Shown: in pieces, positions 1-11,121 of the stretch
Position numbering within the stretch: the stretch's first letter is position 1
How the letters are laid out: the number at the start of each line of letters is the position of its first letter
Source: Bactericera cockerelli
Taxonomy: Eukaryota; Arthropoda; Insecta; Hemiptera; Triozidae
Length of the DNA: 64,000 bases
Assembly (NCBI GenBank): GCA_024516035.1
Contig: CM044959.1
Location: 33,470,662 to 33,534,661, forward strand
Reading direction: 5' to 3'
Translations under genes and position numbers: made by a program
Notes under the pieces: model-generated
The model's input: only the letters and a program-made list of their open reading frames with translations
What the model was told of the DNA's origin: nothing
Databases searched by the model: none

Positions 1-3000
1 AATAGAGCGAAAGACAAAAAGAGAGAAGAAAAGCTACGTGAGCTGAAAAGAACAAAAGAGGAGAAAATAAGAGAGCTGAAAGAAAAGAAAGAAGAGAAGA
101 AAAACTAAGTAGAAGCTGAAAGAAAAAGAAAGAAGAGAAAAGAAGCTAAATAGAAGCTGAGAAAAGAGAAAGAAGAGAAGAAAGCTAAGCTAGAGCTAGA
201 AAGAAAAAGAAAGAAGAGAAGAAAGCTAAGCTAGAGGCTGAAAGAAAAAAAAGAGGAAGAGAAGCAACTAGAGGAGAGAAAAAAGAAAGAAGAGAAGAGA
301 AAGCTAACTAGAGGCTGAAAGAAAAAGAAGAAAAGAAAGACTAGGGGAAAAAGAAAGAAGGAAGAGAAAGCTAAGCTAGAGGCTGAAAGAAAAAGAAAAG
401 AAGAGAAGAGAAGCTAGCTAGAAGCAGAAGAAAAAAGAAGAAAAGAAGAAAAAGTAAGCTAGAGGCTGAAAGAAAAAGAAAGAAGAGAAGAGAAAGCTAA
501 AGAGAAGGCGAGAAAAGAAAAGAAAGAGAAGAGAGAAAGCTAGCTAGAGTGAAGAAAAAGAAGAAGTAAGAGCAAGAGAAAGCTAAGCTAAGGCTGAAAG
601 AAAAAGAAAGAAGAGGAAGAGAAAAGCTAAGCTAGAGGCTGAAAAAAAAAAGAAGAGAAGAGAAACTAAGCTAGAGCTGAAAGGAAAAAGAAAGAAGAGA
701 AGAGAAAGCTAAGCTAGAGGCGAGAAAAAGAGAAAGAAGAAGAAGAAAGCTAAGCTAGAGGCTGAAAGAAAAAGAAAAAGAGAGAAAAGTAAGCTAGAGG
801 CTGAAAGAAAAGAAAGAGGAAGAGAAGCTAAGCTAGAGGCGAAAAAAGAAGAAAGAAGAAGAAGAAAAGCTAAGCTAGAGGCTGAAAGAAAAAAGAAAGA
901 AGAGAAGAGAAAGCTAAACTAGAGGCTGAAAGGAAAAAGAAAGAAGAGGAAGAAAAGCTAACTAGAGGCTGAAAAAAAAGAAAAGAGGAAGAGAAAGCTA
1001 AGCTAGAGGCTGAAAGAAAAGAAAGAAGAGGAAGAGAAAGCTAAGCTAGAGGCGAGAAAAAGAAGAAAGAAGAGGAAGAGAAAGCTAAGCTAGAGGCTGA
1101 AAGAAAAAGAAAGAAGAGGAAGAGAAGCTAAGCTAGAGCAGAGAAAAAAAAGAAAGAAGAAGAAGAGAAAGCTAAGCTAGAAGCTAGAGGCTGAAAGAAA
1201 AAAGAAAGAAGAGGAAGAAAAGCTAAGCTAGAGCTGAGAAAAAGAAGAAGAGGAAGAAAAAAGCTAAGCTAGAGGCTGAAAAAAAAAAGAAAGAAGAGGA
1301 AGAGAAAGCTAAGCTAGAGGCTGAAAAAAAAGAAAGAAGAAGGAAGAGAAAGCTAAGCTAGAGGCGAAGAAAAAGAAAAGAAGAAGAGAAAGCTAAGCTA
1401 GAGGCTGAAAGAAAAGAAGAAAGAAGAGAAGAGAAAGCTAAAGCTAGAGGCTAAGAGAAAAAGAAAGAAGAAGGAAGAGAAAGCTAAGCTAGAGGCGAGA
1501 AAGGAAGAAGAAAGAAGAGAAGAAGAAAGCTAAGCTAGAGGCAGAGAAAAAAAGAAAGAAGAGGAAGAGAAAGCTAAGCTAGAGGCTGAAAGGAAAAAAA
1601 AGAAGAAGAAGAGAAAGCTAAGCTAGAGGCTGAAAGGAAAAAGAAAGAAGAGGAAGAGAAAGCTAAGCTAGAGGCAGAGAAAAAGAAGAAAGAAGAAGAA
1701 GAGAAAGCTAAGCTAGAGGCTGAAAGAAAAAGAAAGAAGAGGAAGAGAAAGCTAAGCTAGAGCTGAAAGAAAAAAAAGAAGAAGAAGAAGAGAAAGCTAA
1801 GCTAGAGGCAGAGAAAAAGAAAGAAGAGGAAGAGAAAGCTAAGCTAGAGGCTAGAAAAAGAAAGAAGAAAAGAGAGAGGAAGAGAAGAAAGCTAAGCTAG
1901 AGGCTGAAAGGAAAAAGAAAGAAGAGGAAGAGAAAGCTAAGCTAGAGGCAGAGAAAAAGAAGAAAGAAGAAGAAGAGAAAGCTAAGCTAGAGGCTGAAAG
2001 GAAAAAGAAAGAAGAAGAAGAGAAAGCTAAGCTAGAGGCTGAAAAGAAAAAGAAAGAAGAGGAAGAGAAAGCTAAGCTAGAGGCAGAGAAAAAGAAGAAA
2101 GAAGAAGAAGAGAAAGCTAAGCTAGAGGCTGAAAAGAAAAAGAAAGAAGAAGAAGAAGGGAAGGCTAAAGTAGAAGCAGAGAAAAAGAAGAAAGAAGAGG
2201 AAGAAAAAGCTAAGCTAGAGGCTGAAAGGAAAAAGAAAGAAGAGGAAGAAAAAGCTAAGCTAGAGGCTGAAAGGAAAAAGAAAGAAGAGGAAGAGAAAGC
2301 TAAGCTAGAGGCAGAGAAAAAGAAGAAAGAAGAGGAAGAAAAAGCTAAGCTAGAGGCAGAAAGAAAAAAGAAAGAAGAGGAAGATAATGATAAAGAAAGA
2401 TCCAAGCTAGAGGTTGAAAGGAAAAAGAAAGAAGAGGAAGAGAAAACTAAGCTAGAGGCTGAGAAGAAGAAGAATGAAGAAGAAGAGAAATCTAAGCTAG
2501 AGGCTGAAAGGAAAAAGGAAGAAGAGGAACAGAAGACTAAACTAGAGGCTGAGAAAAAGAAGCAAGAAGAGGAACAAAAAGCTAAGGTAGAGGCTGAAAG
2601 AAAAAAGAAAAAAGAGGAAGAAACGACTAAACTAGAGGTTGAAAGGAAGAAGAAAGGAGAGGAAGAAAAATCTAAGCTAGAGACTGAAAAGAAAAAGAAA
2701 GAAGAGGAAGAGAAGGAAAAGCTAGAGGCTGAAAGAAAAAAGAAAGAAGAGGAAAAGGTACAGAAGACAATTCGAGGAGAAGAAAAAAAGCCAAAGCTAG
2801 GAGTAGAAAAAGTAGATGAGAAATTGGAAAAAACAAATTTTGAGGAAACATTATGTCTGCAAGAGTCCAAGGAAATACTTTCCAAAATCGAAAAAGATCA
2901 GGATAAATACGAATTGAACAATTCTCTAGAAAATAAATCACAAGGAGATAAAGTCGAAAATATAAATCTACTACAAGACAAAAAAGCCAGAAGTGGATCA

Positions 3001-3348
3001 ACTGATAAAAAGGTGAATGACACGATTATATGGAAGAGCTCGATAAAGACAGACACAAAACTGACGGAAAGTAATGATCTTGATGATGTTGAGAAAACAC
3101 GCTTGCTAGATAAAAATGATGCTTTAAGAGAGGTTGCACAATGCTGCGAAGACAAACCTGTAGAAATGAAAACCTTCGCGGAAAATTACGAGGACAAAAA
3201 TAGACACGCACAATTTCTACCCAAGGACTTCAAAGTAGAAAAAGAATACTCAAGGGATCGTGGAGATAAGTTATCACATCCATACATTAAACAGGCCACC
3301 AAAGACTTGACAATCAGGAACCAAATGATTGATGATGCTCTATTTGAC
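1..3348 (+). CDS. Glu/Lys-rich 15-residue-repeat exon of the muscle-type Ig protein gene (5' end outside window)
   Basis: Roughly 60 copies of a 45-bp unit coding a 15-residue repeat of the form AEKKKKEEEEKAKLE or AERKKKEEEEKAKLE fill 1 to about 2760. A non-repetitive acidic/basic tail follows and ends ...NQMIDDALFD at a GTAAGT donor (3349). The frame is open from about 1891 to 3348. Before that the same repeat is present but broken by many one-base losses in A and G runs, which look like consensus errors. Alternating blocks of four Glu and four Lys are typical of stable single alpha-helices or elastic spacers in muscle proteins; that role is inference. The exon ends in phase 0, matching the Ig exon at 9639, so I join them. 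The start of the exon and of the gene lies upstream. Confidence 0.75.
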
Positions 3349-3754
3349 GTAAGTTTTTCATTCTATTTTTGTACTTATCAACCTAACCTAACCTAACATT
3401 ATAGGTCGTCCGTTATGTTTAGATGTTTTGAGGGGAAAATAAGTGACAAGATAATTATTTCCTGGCTATTTCTCCTTTTCTATCATGTTTCAAGACATAT
3501 ATGTACATTTGTACACACAAGTGTGTTCTAGAATCAGGTCATATCTAATGTAATTACTAATTACCAATTAATGTATAATACATTCCATATAATTGAAAAA
3601 CAAGAATTTGACAAAATGTGATTGAATTCGTTCAATGGTTTTTTTAATGTCTGTTTTTGTGAGCATACTGAATTCACAAGTATTCGACCCCGAGGCATTT
3701 ATCCAGTCTTCAGTAGGATTGAGCGTACTTACTAATGAGCGTACCAATATTTTA
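3349..3754. other. Intron sequence before the transposon cluster
   Basis: This is non-coding, AT-rich intron following the GTAAGT donor. It contains a short CCTAACCTAACCTAA run at about 3381-3397, equal to three units of the insect TTAGG telomere repeat on the other strand; this is too short to mean more than chance or a scar. Nothing else is recognised. Confidence 0.5.
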
Positions 3755-3970
3755 TATTTTACTAGCCGTTTGCCCGTGCTTTGCAACGGGACTAAATTTC
3801 AAATTTACTAAGGCATGGCCGTACTGCTGGACAGCAATGCCTTTTTGAACTTTTTATAATTTTTCTGGACAAAACGATAATGGTTTTGGGGGGGTCAATT
3901 CTGAGACATTTTTCGCTATCTCTTACCGTTTTGGCTATACAACTCCGGACAAACAAACAAACATAGGTAG
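3755..3970 (+). mobile_element. Non-LTR retrotransposon-like 3' fragment, interrupted by the LTR element
   Basis: The segment has the look of arthropod RTE/SINE 3' ends: it opens near 'ACTAGCCGTTTGCCCGTGCT', has a G run at 3888-3894, and ends in a CAAA-rich stretch near 3950-3963. The matching continuation (a T-rich stretch then TATATATAGAGATTT, 9458-9490) lies on the other side of the LTR element, so the older repeat was split by the later insertion. The family assignment is by general appearance only. Confidence 0.4.
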
Positions 3971-5273
3971 TGTCTCTGTGTGGGGGGCAAGATAGAGCAG
4001 GGCTATCGCCATATGTTGGGGTGTTAGAATCACGTAACGCGAAAAACTTGGTCGCGACGCCTTGCTTCGGTAGCAATAAGAGCATAAATAACAATAAGGG
4101 CGGATGATTAAAAACACTGCAAGTTAAATTAGTAACAACTAAAGAGAGTAGAGTTTATTGATAAAAGCACAATTAATTTACACGTGAAACTTATATGAAA
4201 TTATACAAGTTGTAAGTTATGAGTTATTAAAGTGGACTGTATGATTTAGATGATGAAAAGGTCTGAGCTATGCCAAGCAACAATTATCACCGAAGAAGTA
4301 TCTTGGTGATTTAAACTGTATAGCACTTTAGGCAGTCAGAAACTCAAGTATCAACTGGTTCCTGTTCGCGAGAGTAATTAAAAACACAGAATGAAAACTT
4401 GAGGGAAAAAGAACTGGTAAACAAAATAACACTTTGTACCAAAAGCCGAGTTGACAGTTAATGCACAACCGGGGAGCAACTGCTGGTGAGTTGGAGTTAG
4501 TTTTACAACTGCGAGTGAGTTGGAGTGTAAAGCACAACTACGAGTGACTTGACGACTAGTTGGTGACTTCACAGTTTGTTAGTGACTTTACGACTTGTTA
4601 GTGACTGCACTACTTGTTTGTGGCTTTACAACTTATTAGTGACTGCACTACTTGTTTGTGGCTTTACAACTGACTTGAGATTTGAACTCAAGTCCTTTAA
4701 GAAGATTTCTTCCGAAGGGGAAATCGGCAGAAGTTTGTTCCGACCTTTAAACCATAATCGGTAAAACCAATCAGAGTCAAGGAGGAGGTCCCAAAGGTTT
4801 AAATCTTGGGATTTCCCATGAGGGGAAGTTAAGAGGAAAAATTGACTAAATATATGGTCCGTCCCTGATATTCCATGATCGAGACGGTATGTCTAAATCG
4901 ATTAGGTAAGATTCTTAAAACAATGAAAAATAGTAACTGTAATAGGTTATGAGGAAAAAATATGATTTATGAGGGTATGTCACCCAATGAACAATATTAG
5001 AGGCATTCATTCTCTGTCACATACCAAGAAAAAGATTACAAGTAATAAATGTAAAATACCTACAAAAAGGATGTCGGAAATCGGTAATAAATGAATGGGC
5101 TATCATAAAAATATAGAAAGCGATATTAGATCCTTAAGACAAAGGACTTTTGCGAGGAAAGATCACAAGAAATATTACGTTAGGTAATATCTATTCTTGG
5201 AAAATCAAATGAGTCTCGTGAGATATTATGTTTGGGAAAAAACCCAAATTGTGTTCGGTTGAAAGACTGAACA
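3971..5273 (-). repeat. 3' LTR of the BEL/Pao element
   Basis: This 1,303-bp repeat is nearly identical to 8141-9452. It begins TGTCTCTGTGTG and ends AGACTGAACA on the plus strand. Compared with the other LTR it lacks the nine bases AACTTAGAG near 4371 and differs by an A/T substitution near 4126. Small open frames inside it occur identically in both LTRs and are not genes. The G-rich tract next to 5273 supports this being the 3' LTR. Confidence 0.93.
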
Positions 5274-5742
5274 TGCCGGCCCCCGTTGGAAAACTTTAGT
5301 TTCCAACAGAATACCTTAGATAAATTTAATGAAAAGTATGCGACATTATAGAATTTTATGTATGGACAGTTGAACATACATAATAATATCAAGCCATGTT
5401 TTGGCTTTAAAGATGTGCAATTTTGTTAATGGCAAAATGACATTTTTAAGAAAGCATTACAATATAAGAATGTAATCAATAAAGTTAGGTAAAAGGCAAA
5501 TGTAAAATAAAAATAGTACGTAAATAGTACAAGTACAAAATAAAATAGCATACAATAAAATAAATATAAATGTGTAAAATGGACAATGGTAGTAAAACAT
5601 TAAAAATAATATTAATAGCTAAGAATAATAAAGGGTTACTGTATTGGTAATGGATATAACCATTGAACGCACTGTTTGAAAGTGCCTGTAGCGGCTTTAA
5701 CAGTAGCAACTCGGACGTTGTCGTTTTTGCCAGCATGGACGC

Positions 5743-7953
5743 TTACGTCCGATCGCCCCTTTGCCAGCGGTTCCGACGATTTATTGAAACGCCTGAAACA
5801 TCCCTTTCAGGTTGTGCCTGTAACGCGTCACCTATCAAGAAATGTCCAGGATTTAAGAAAGAGGGTTCAGAAAGATCCTTAGATATATGAGTTAAAGGAC
5901 GTGAATTGAGTGGATTAAAATTGAATGTGTTCGATTCACGCAAAGAAACATTTTTGGGTTTTGATTCAACCAGACTGGCATGGAAATTATTTTTAATAGT
6001 AGGTCTCTTTGAAGAAGAGTGAAGAGGACCTGATATAATCCAGCCGAGCCTGGTTTTAGTAAGAATGGGCAAAGATGGGCCCAGTTTCTTCTGCCCAATA
6101 CACAAGAGAGAGAAGAATAATTCTGAGCCTATGATAAGATCAATAGGACCAGACATGTAGAAGTTTGGATCAGCTAGATTTATGGAGTTAGGGATATTGA
6201 GTCTAGAAATGTCAATATTTTCACTTGGCAAGTTTTGAGTTAACTTGGCCAAGATGATAAAGTCAAGTGACTGTTTGTAAGCATAGTCACTTGAATGAAT
6301 GGTGTGAGTAATGAAATGAGTGGAGGCGAGTTTTGCCCCACCAATACCAGCAAGTGTTGTATTGGATTTTTTCCCTTTCAACTTAAGCAGTTGACATGCA
6401 TTCTGGGAAATGAAGTTAGATTGTGAGCCGTTATCTAACAAGGCTCTGAGTTTGTGTGGATTACCATTGCGGTCGTGCATAGTGACGACAGCTGTGGCTA
6501 GTAAAACCGTTTTAGTCTGACGATTAGACGTATTTTGAGAGCAAGAACTCACGAGAACGTTTTGAAAGCTCTGTGAGGCGGTAGAGAAATTACGCGTGAG
6601 ATTAACTGCTTGCGCTTTCTCGCGGTCAGTGCCTTGTGAGGTACAAGGACCATTGTTCACGGGTGTGATTGGAGCTGACCGGGGTAGTTCATCTTGATAT
6701 TGATGAAGTAGTGTGTGGTGCTTCTTCTTACATTTAGAGCAAGAATACCTAGACTTGCAGTCAGGTTTAATGTGTGAAGGAGACAGACAGTTTATACAGA
6801 GGTGAAAGTTTTTAACTTGATAAATTCTGTCTTTCACTGAGAGTGACTTAAATTTATCACATGAATGTAAAAAGTGATTTGACAGACAGAAAGGACAGCT
6901 AGGACTAGAGTTAGGAGCTGGACACTTCTTAATAGAGGACGCTAGGCACATACCTTTATTTGGTCCTTGGAGATTGCTCCTTCCAGAACTGCCGCTAACT
7001 GTTTGCCCTGGACGATTCTCTGAAGTGAACTGCATCGCCTCTTGAACTCGAGAGTGTTTCAGCAGGAACTCCAGGAATTGCGCCAGGGTGGGAAGCTCGT
7101 CTTGGAGATGGTGAATTGTAAGTTCCCATTCCTTGAGCAAGTGGTTGTTGAGCTTCTGCTTGACGACATGGATCAGAATGATGTCGCCGCAGCCAGAGGA
7201 CGGGTCTAGATCGAGCGCAGCTAAGGCCTTGAGGTTTTTCTGAACCTCGTTGTACAGATGTGATAGGGCCTTACCGCTGTCGAACTTGGGGAGAGCAGGA
7301 ATGCTGAAGACGGCATTGAGATGAGTCTCCACTATGCGTCTTCGGTTTTGGTACTGCTGCACTAGAAGATCCCAAGCGACCTTATAATTGTCTTCTGAGA
7401 TGGAAGTAGCTGAAATTACCTCGGCAGCTTGTCCCTTGAGGCACGACCGGAGGTAATGAAGCTTCTGAACTGCAGTGAGTGAAGAGTTCTCATGCACCAG
7501 CGACTGGAAGGTGTTGTGAAAATCAGTGAACTGGCCATGAGAGCCATTGAACGTAGGGAGTTCAATTTGTGGAAGTTTTATTTGTGGTAGAGCTGCCACA
7601 CTGGAGTTTTGAGATGAAGGCGACAGAGAAGGTTCTGGAGAAGAAGATTTTCGCCGCTCAATTTCTTTGGAAGATTTATGGATCAATCCAAGCACCTGGG
7701 AGGTTAAGGTGTCCGCTTCTGACTCGTACTTATCGAAATCAGATTTGTCTTGATGGTCATCATCGCATGTGATGTCCAAAATATTACTTGTCAGAGATTT
7801 TAATTGATCTGCAAGTAATATTAGGTCTTGGCGCATTGTTTCAAGTATTTCCAGTTCTGCTTCATCTGGTGATTCAATATAGTGCTTTGAGGGAGTCACT
7901 AATTTAGTTATTTTTAAGAGGTCACGTTTGACCATGGCTTTTGTAGGAGCCAT
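5743..7953 (-). CDS. BEL/Pao Gag-protease polyprotein, internally deleted
   Basis: The 736-residue frame starts at the ATG reading MAPTKAMVKRDLL. Residues about 130-290 match the Pao Gag-like DUF1759 region (LPTFNG, FHNTF, LRSCLKGQA). Residues 353-417 hold zinc-knuckle Cys/His clusters, including C-X2-C-X4-H-X4-C. Residues 503-650 are the DUF1758 aspartic protease, with ALLDNGSQSNFIS around the catalytic Asp and GWIISGPL at its end. From about residue 682 the sequence jumps to the motif NPGHFLIG, normally near the end of Pao integrase (DUF5641). The intervening reverse transcriptase, RNase H and integrase core are gone. The frame stops at 5743, and the rest of the integrase tail continues in another frame down to about 5645. 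Packaging in trans by a full-length relative is a possibility, not shown. Confidence 0.9.
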   Translation of the reverse strand: MAPTKAMVKRDLLKITKLVTPSKHYIESPDEAELEILETMRQDLILLADQLKSLTSNILDITCDDDHQDKSDFDKYESEADTLTSQVLGLIHKSSKEIERRKSSSPEPSLSPSSQNSSVAALPQIKLPQIELPTFNGSHGQFTDFHNTFQSLVHENSSLTAVQKLHYLRSCLKGQAAEVISATSISEDNYKVAWDLLVQQYQNRRRIVETHLNAVFSIPALPKFDSGKALSHLYNEVQKNLKALAALDLDPSSGCGDIILIHVVKQKLNNHLLKEWELTIHHLQDELPTLAQFLEFLLKHSRVQEAMQFTSENRPGQTVSGSSGRSNLQGPNKGMCLASSIKKCPAPNSSPSCPFCLSNHFLHSCDKFKSLSVKDRIYQVKNFHLCINCLSPSHIKPDCKSRYSCSKCKKKHHTLLHQYQDELPRSAPITPVNNGPCTSQGTDREKAQAVNLTRNFSTASQSFQNVLVSSCSQNTSNRQTKTVLLATAVVTMHDRNGNPHKLRALLDNGSQSNFISQNACQLLKLKGKKSNTTLAGIGGAKLASTHFITHTIHSSDYAYKQSLDFIILAKLTQNLPSENIDISRLNIPNSINLADPNFYMSGPIDLIIGSELFFSLLCIGQKKLGPSLPILTKTRLGWIISGPLHSSSKRPTIKNNFHASLVESKPKNVSLRESNTFNFNPLNSRPLTHISKDLSEPSFLNPGHFLIGDALQAQPERDVSGVSINRRNRWQRGDRT

Positions 7954-8121
7954 TTTTAATTTTAGTTAGAGAATGATTTAAACAAAAAACACGAGAAAAA
8001 TGAGAGTTAGTTGTGGCCGTGTGATAGACCAATGTTAAATACAAAATGTGATAAAAAATAGTTAAATGTCAATGGTTATTATAATTTTTATACACTTATA
8101 GGCAAAGTTAGGCAAAAGTTT

Positions 8122-8139
8122 ATCCGGCCCGAAGGACCA
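8122..8139 (-). promoter_or_regulatory. Candidate tRNA primer binding site of the BEL/Pao element
   Basis: One base inside the 5' LTR the minus strand reads TGGTCCTTCGGGCCGGAT. It starts with TGG, the complement of a tRNA CCA end, at the position expected for a minus-strand primer site. I did not assign the tRNA. Confidence 0.65.
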
Positions 8140-8140
8140 A

Positions 8141-9452
8141 TGTCTCTGTGTGGGGGGCAAGATAGAGCAGGGCTATCGCCATATGTTGGGGTGTTAGAAT
8201 CACGTAACGCGAAAAACTTGGTCGCGACGCCTTGCTTCGGTAGCAATAAGAGCATAAATAACAATAAGGGCGGATGATTAAAAACACTGCAAGTTATATT
8301 AGTAACAACTAAAGAGAGTAGAGTTTATTGATAAAAGCACAATTAATTTACACGTGAAACTTATATGAAATTATACAAGTTGTAAGTTATGAGTTATTAA
8401 AGTGGACTGTATGATTTAGATGATGAAAAGGTCTGAGCTATGCCAAGCAACAATTATCACCGAAGAAGTATCTTGGTGATTTAAACTGTATAGCACTTTA
8501 GGCAGTCAGAAACTCAAGTATCAACTGGTTCCTGTTCGCGAGAGAACTTAGAGTAATTAAAAACACAGAATGAAAACTTGAGGGAAAAAGAACTGGTAAA
8601 CAAAATAACACTTTGTACCAAAAGCCGAGTTGACAGTTAATGCACAACCGGGGAGCAACTGCTGGTGAGTTGGAGTTAGTTTTACAACTGCGAGTGAGTT
8701 GGAGTGTAAAGCACAACTACGAGTGACTTGACGACTAGTTGGTGACTTCACAGTTTGTTAGTGACTTTACGACTTGTTAGTGACTGCACTACTTGTTTGT
8801 GGCTTTACAACTTATTAGTGACTGCACTACTTGTTTGTGGCTTTACAACTGACTTGAGATTTGAACTCAAGTCCTTTAAGAAGATTTCTTCCGAAGGGGA
8901 AATCGGCAGAAGTTTGTTCCGACCTTTAAACCATAATCGGTAAAACCAATCAGAGTCAAGGAGGAGGTCCCAAAGGTTTAAATCTTGGGATTTCCCATGA
9001 GGGGAAGTTAAGAGGAAAAATTGACTAAATATATGGTCCGTCCCTGATATTCCATGATCGAGACGGTATGTCTAAATCGATTAGGTAAGATTCTTAAAAC
9101 AATGAAAAATAGTAACTGTAATAGGTTATGAGGAAAAAATATGATTTATGAGGGTATGTCACCCAATGAACAATATTAGAGGCATTCATTCTCTGTCACA
9201 TACCAAGAAAAAGATTACAAGTAATAAATGTAAAATACCTACAAAAAGGATGTCGGAAATCGGTAATAAATGAATGGGCTATCATAAAAATATAGAAAGC
9301 GATATTAGATCCTTAAGACAAAGGACTTTTGCGAGGAAAGATCACAAGAAATATTACGTTAGGTAATATCTATTCTTGGAAAATCAAATGAGTCTCGTGA
9401 GATATTATGTTTGGGAAAAAACCCAAATTGTGTTCGGTTGAAAGACTGAACA
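8141..9452 (-). repeat. 5' LTR of the BEL/Pao element
   Basis: This 1,312-bp copy contains the nine-base AACTTAGAG segment (near 8544) missing from the other LTR. It is followed on the plus strand by the GGTAG target duplication. As the upstream LTR in the minus-strand orientation it should carry the element promoter, but I could not point to a TATA box or start site with confidence. Confidence 0.93.
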
Positions 9453-9638
9453 GGTAGGTAGTCCTTTTTTCTGTTTTATATATAGAGATTTCATGCTAAA
9501 GACAACAACAAATAAATCTCCAAACCATCCCGTATGATAATTTAATCAATATATTTGTTATGATTTTAAAAACTTATAAAAAAGTTAATATTGCACGTTT
9601 AAAAAAATCTCAAGTACCTTCATTATTATTATTTACAG

Positions 9639-9820
9639 TCCAAACCGAAATTTTCTCAAAAGTTGTTCGACAAATCTGGAACTCAAGGACATACAATATG
9701 TCTGTCATGCTCCATTTTGTACACGAAGGATTCGGTGAAATACGCCCCCTACTATGCCCCTGACTTGGTTGAATGGCACAAAGATGGTCAGAACTTGAAA
9801 ACTGTTGCCGATAGTAAAAG
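9639..9820 (+). CDS. Ig exon (first half of Ig domain 1)
   Basis: The exon is bounded by TTTACAG and GTATGTTAAG. Its phase-0 reading starts SKPKFSQKLFDKSGTQG and goes on to CLSCSI, then VEWHKDG, the B-strand Cys and C-strand Trp of an I-set Ig domain. The insert between Cys and Trp (YTKDSVKYAPYYAPD) is longer than usual. It is in phase with the Glu/Lys-rich exon upstream and with the next exon (AG+G). Confidence 0.85.
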
Positions 9821-10075
9821 GTATGTTAAGTGAAATCTCATAATGATCATCAAATAAATGGATAAAAGCTAACCATTGTTTTTTTATTGGCTATTTAAAT
9901 GTTATTAAGATTATTAAAAACAAAATCGGTATATGTTATCGACAACACTCTTTTGTTATCTTTCACATTCTTTCAGAAGAAGTTAGTAAGGTCGAATTAG
10001 GGTAATTTAATATTGTATTGTAATGTAAATTGTAATGTACATATATTTAATATAATTCGCATGATTTTATCACAG

Positions 10076-10263
10076 GTACCGCTCATTTTTCTGTGACAAT
10101 ATATCAACTTTGGAAATCCAAGACTGCAAGTTAGTAGATTCTGGACAGTACACATGTCTTGCCCGGAACAAATATGGAAGCAGTTCAACTTCTTGCATGG
10201 TGAAAGTTTACGCTAATCTAGAACCAACACCCATGGGACCCGTCTTCAGTAAAATCATTAAAG
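10076..10263 (+). CDS. Ig exon (second half of Ig domain 1, linker to domain 2)
   Basis: The acceptor is TTTATCACAG and the donor GTAGGTAAAT. It reads RYRSFFCDNISTLEIQ, then DSGQYTCLARNKYGSSS, the conserved D-x-G-x-Y-x-C of the F strand, and ends with a linker containing PVFSKIIK that starts the next Ig domain. It ends in phase 1, matching the exon at 10823. Confidence 0.87.
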
Positions 10264-10822
10264 GTAGGTAAATGAGAACTTACTTATGCAGCGATGCTTC
10301 AGAATTCAATTGATTGATTTTTTTTTTTTCTTTTCTTATCAATAAATAAACATTGTAGTGGAAATAGTTATAACAGGGAAAAATTACAAAATATGTATAA
10401 TGGAATAGATGAAGAACATCACATTGGAAATTACCCTTGATCACGGATTGTGAAATAAAACGGAAACAAAAACTTACAGACGAATAGTATTTAATAATCT
10501 ACAAGTGAAGCGTTGTTCGACTTAAAAAATGCAAAAAAATTATACAGGTTTATTTTGAATGTAGAGTATCTTTTTTATGGTACCTATACTGCAAAACTCA
10601 AGACTATCTTTGTGTTATGTTTTATAAACTGGATATTTCATCTTACACGATTAAATTTCATTTTGACCTCAGAACAAGATTCAGCCAAATGTGAGACCAA
10701 TTAGGTACAATCATGTCTAGAAGTATACATATATGTTTTCATATAACGTATCAACAAATGGGCACGTACTGTTTATTTAGAAAACATTACAGAACTGGCA
10801 AAAAAAAACATTTTCTTTACAG

Positions 10823-11077
10823 AAAATTACAAATTCGTGGATGATGAGCTCACATTGGAATGCAGAGTCAAGTGTGTCCCTCCCGCCAAGATCACTTGGC
10901 TAAAGGACAATGTGCCCATTCGACCTATCAACCGATATTACCAGACAGAGCTAGCGGATGGGACGTGCAGACTGACCATCTGCTCGCCTGATGGGGATGT
11001 GGACAATGGGAAGTACACCTGCCGAGCCGAGCACGATGTGTGGACGGAACACAGCTACTACTTCCTCAACTTCCAAG
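10823..11077 (+). CDS. Ig exon (whole Ig domain 2)
   Basis: The exon begins after TTCTTTACAG and ends at GTAAGACATT; both junctions are phase 1. The translation contains LTLECRVKCVPPAKITWLKDN (key residues Cys and Trp) and GKYTCRAEHD, a complete I-set core within 85 codons. No frame problems are seen. Confidence 0.9.
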
Positions 11078-11121
11078 GTAAGACATTGTCAATATAGCCA
11101 TCTTTGAAGATCGAACTTACA

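Larger units (their letters stand above)
3971..9452 (-). mobile_element. Non-autonomous BEL/Pao LTR retrotransposon, antisense in the intron
   Basis: Two long direct repeats (3971-5273 and 8141-9452) bound a 2,867-bp interior. The element is flanked by a 5-bp target duplication GGTAG (3966-3970 and 9453-9457), and its ends are TG...CA. Reading on the minus strand, an 18-nt candidate primer binding site beginning TGGTCCTTCGGG (8139-8122) lies one base inside the 5' LTR, and a short G-rich tract (GGGGGCCGGCA) precedes the 3' LTR. The interior codes a Gag-protease ORF fused to a remnant of the integrase C-terminal region; reverse transcriptase, RNase H and the integrase core are absent. I spotted only one substitution and one 9-bp indel between the LTRs, so the insertion is recent. 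It lies antisense in the intron of the Ig gene. Confidence 0.9.

Noticed and set aside
1851..2885. Long minus-strand open frame rich in Ser, Phe and Ala
   Set aside because: It is the exact antisense of the Glu/Lys repeat (GAA/AAG read as TTC/CTT) and has no independent support.
3379..3398. Telomeric TTAGG array
   Set aside because: Only three units; too short to be more than chance or a small interstitial scar.
4328..4764. Small open frames repeated at 8498-8943
   Set aside because: They lie in both LTRs at the same place and belong to non-coding LTR sequence.
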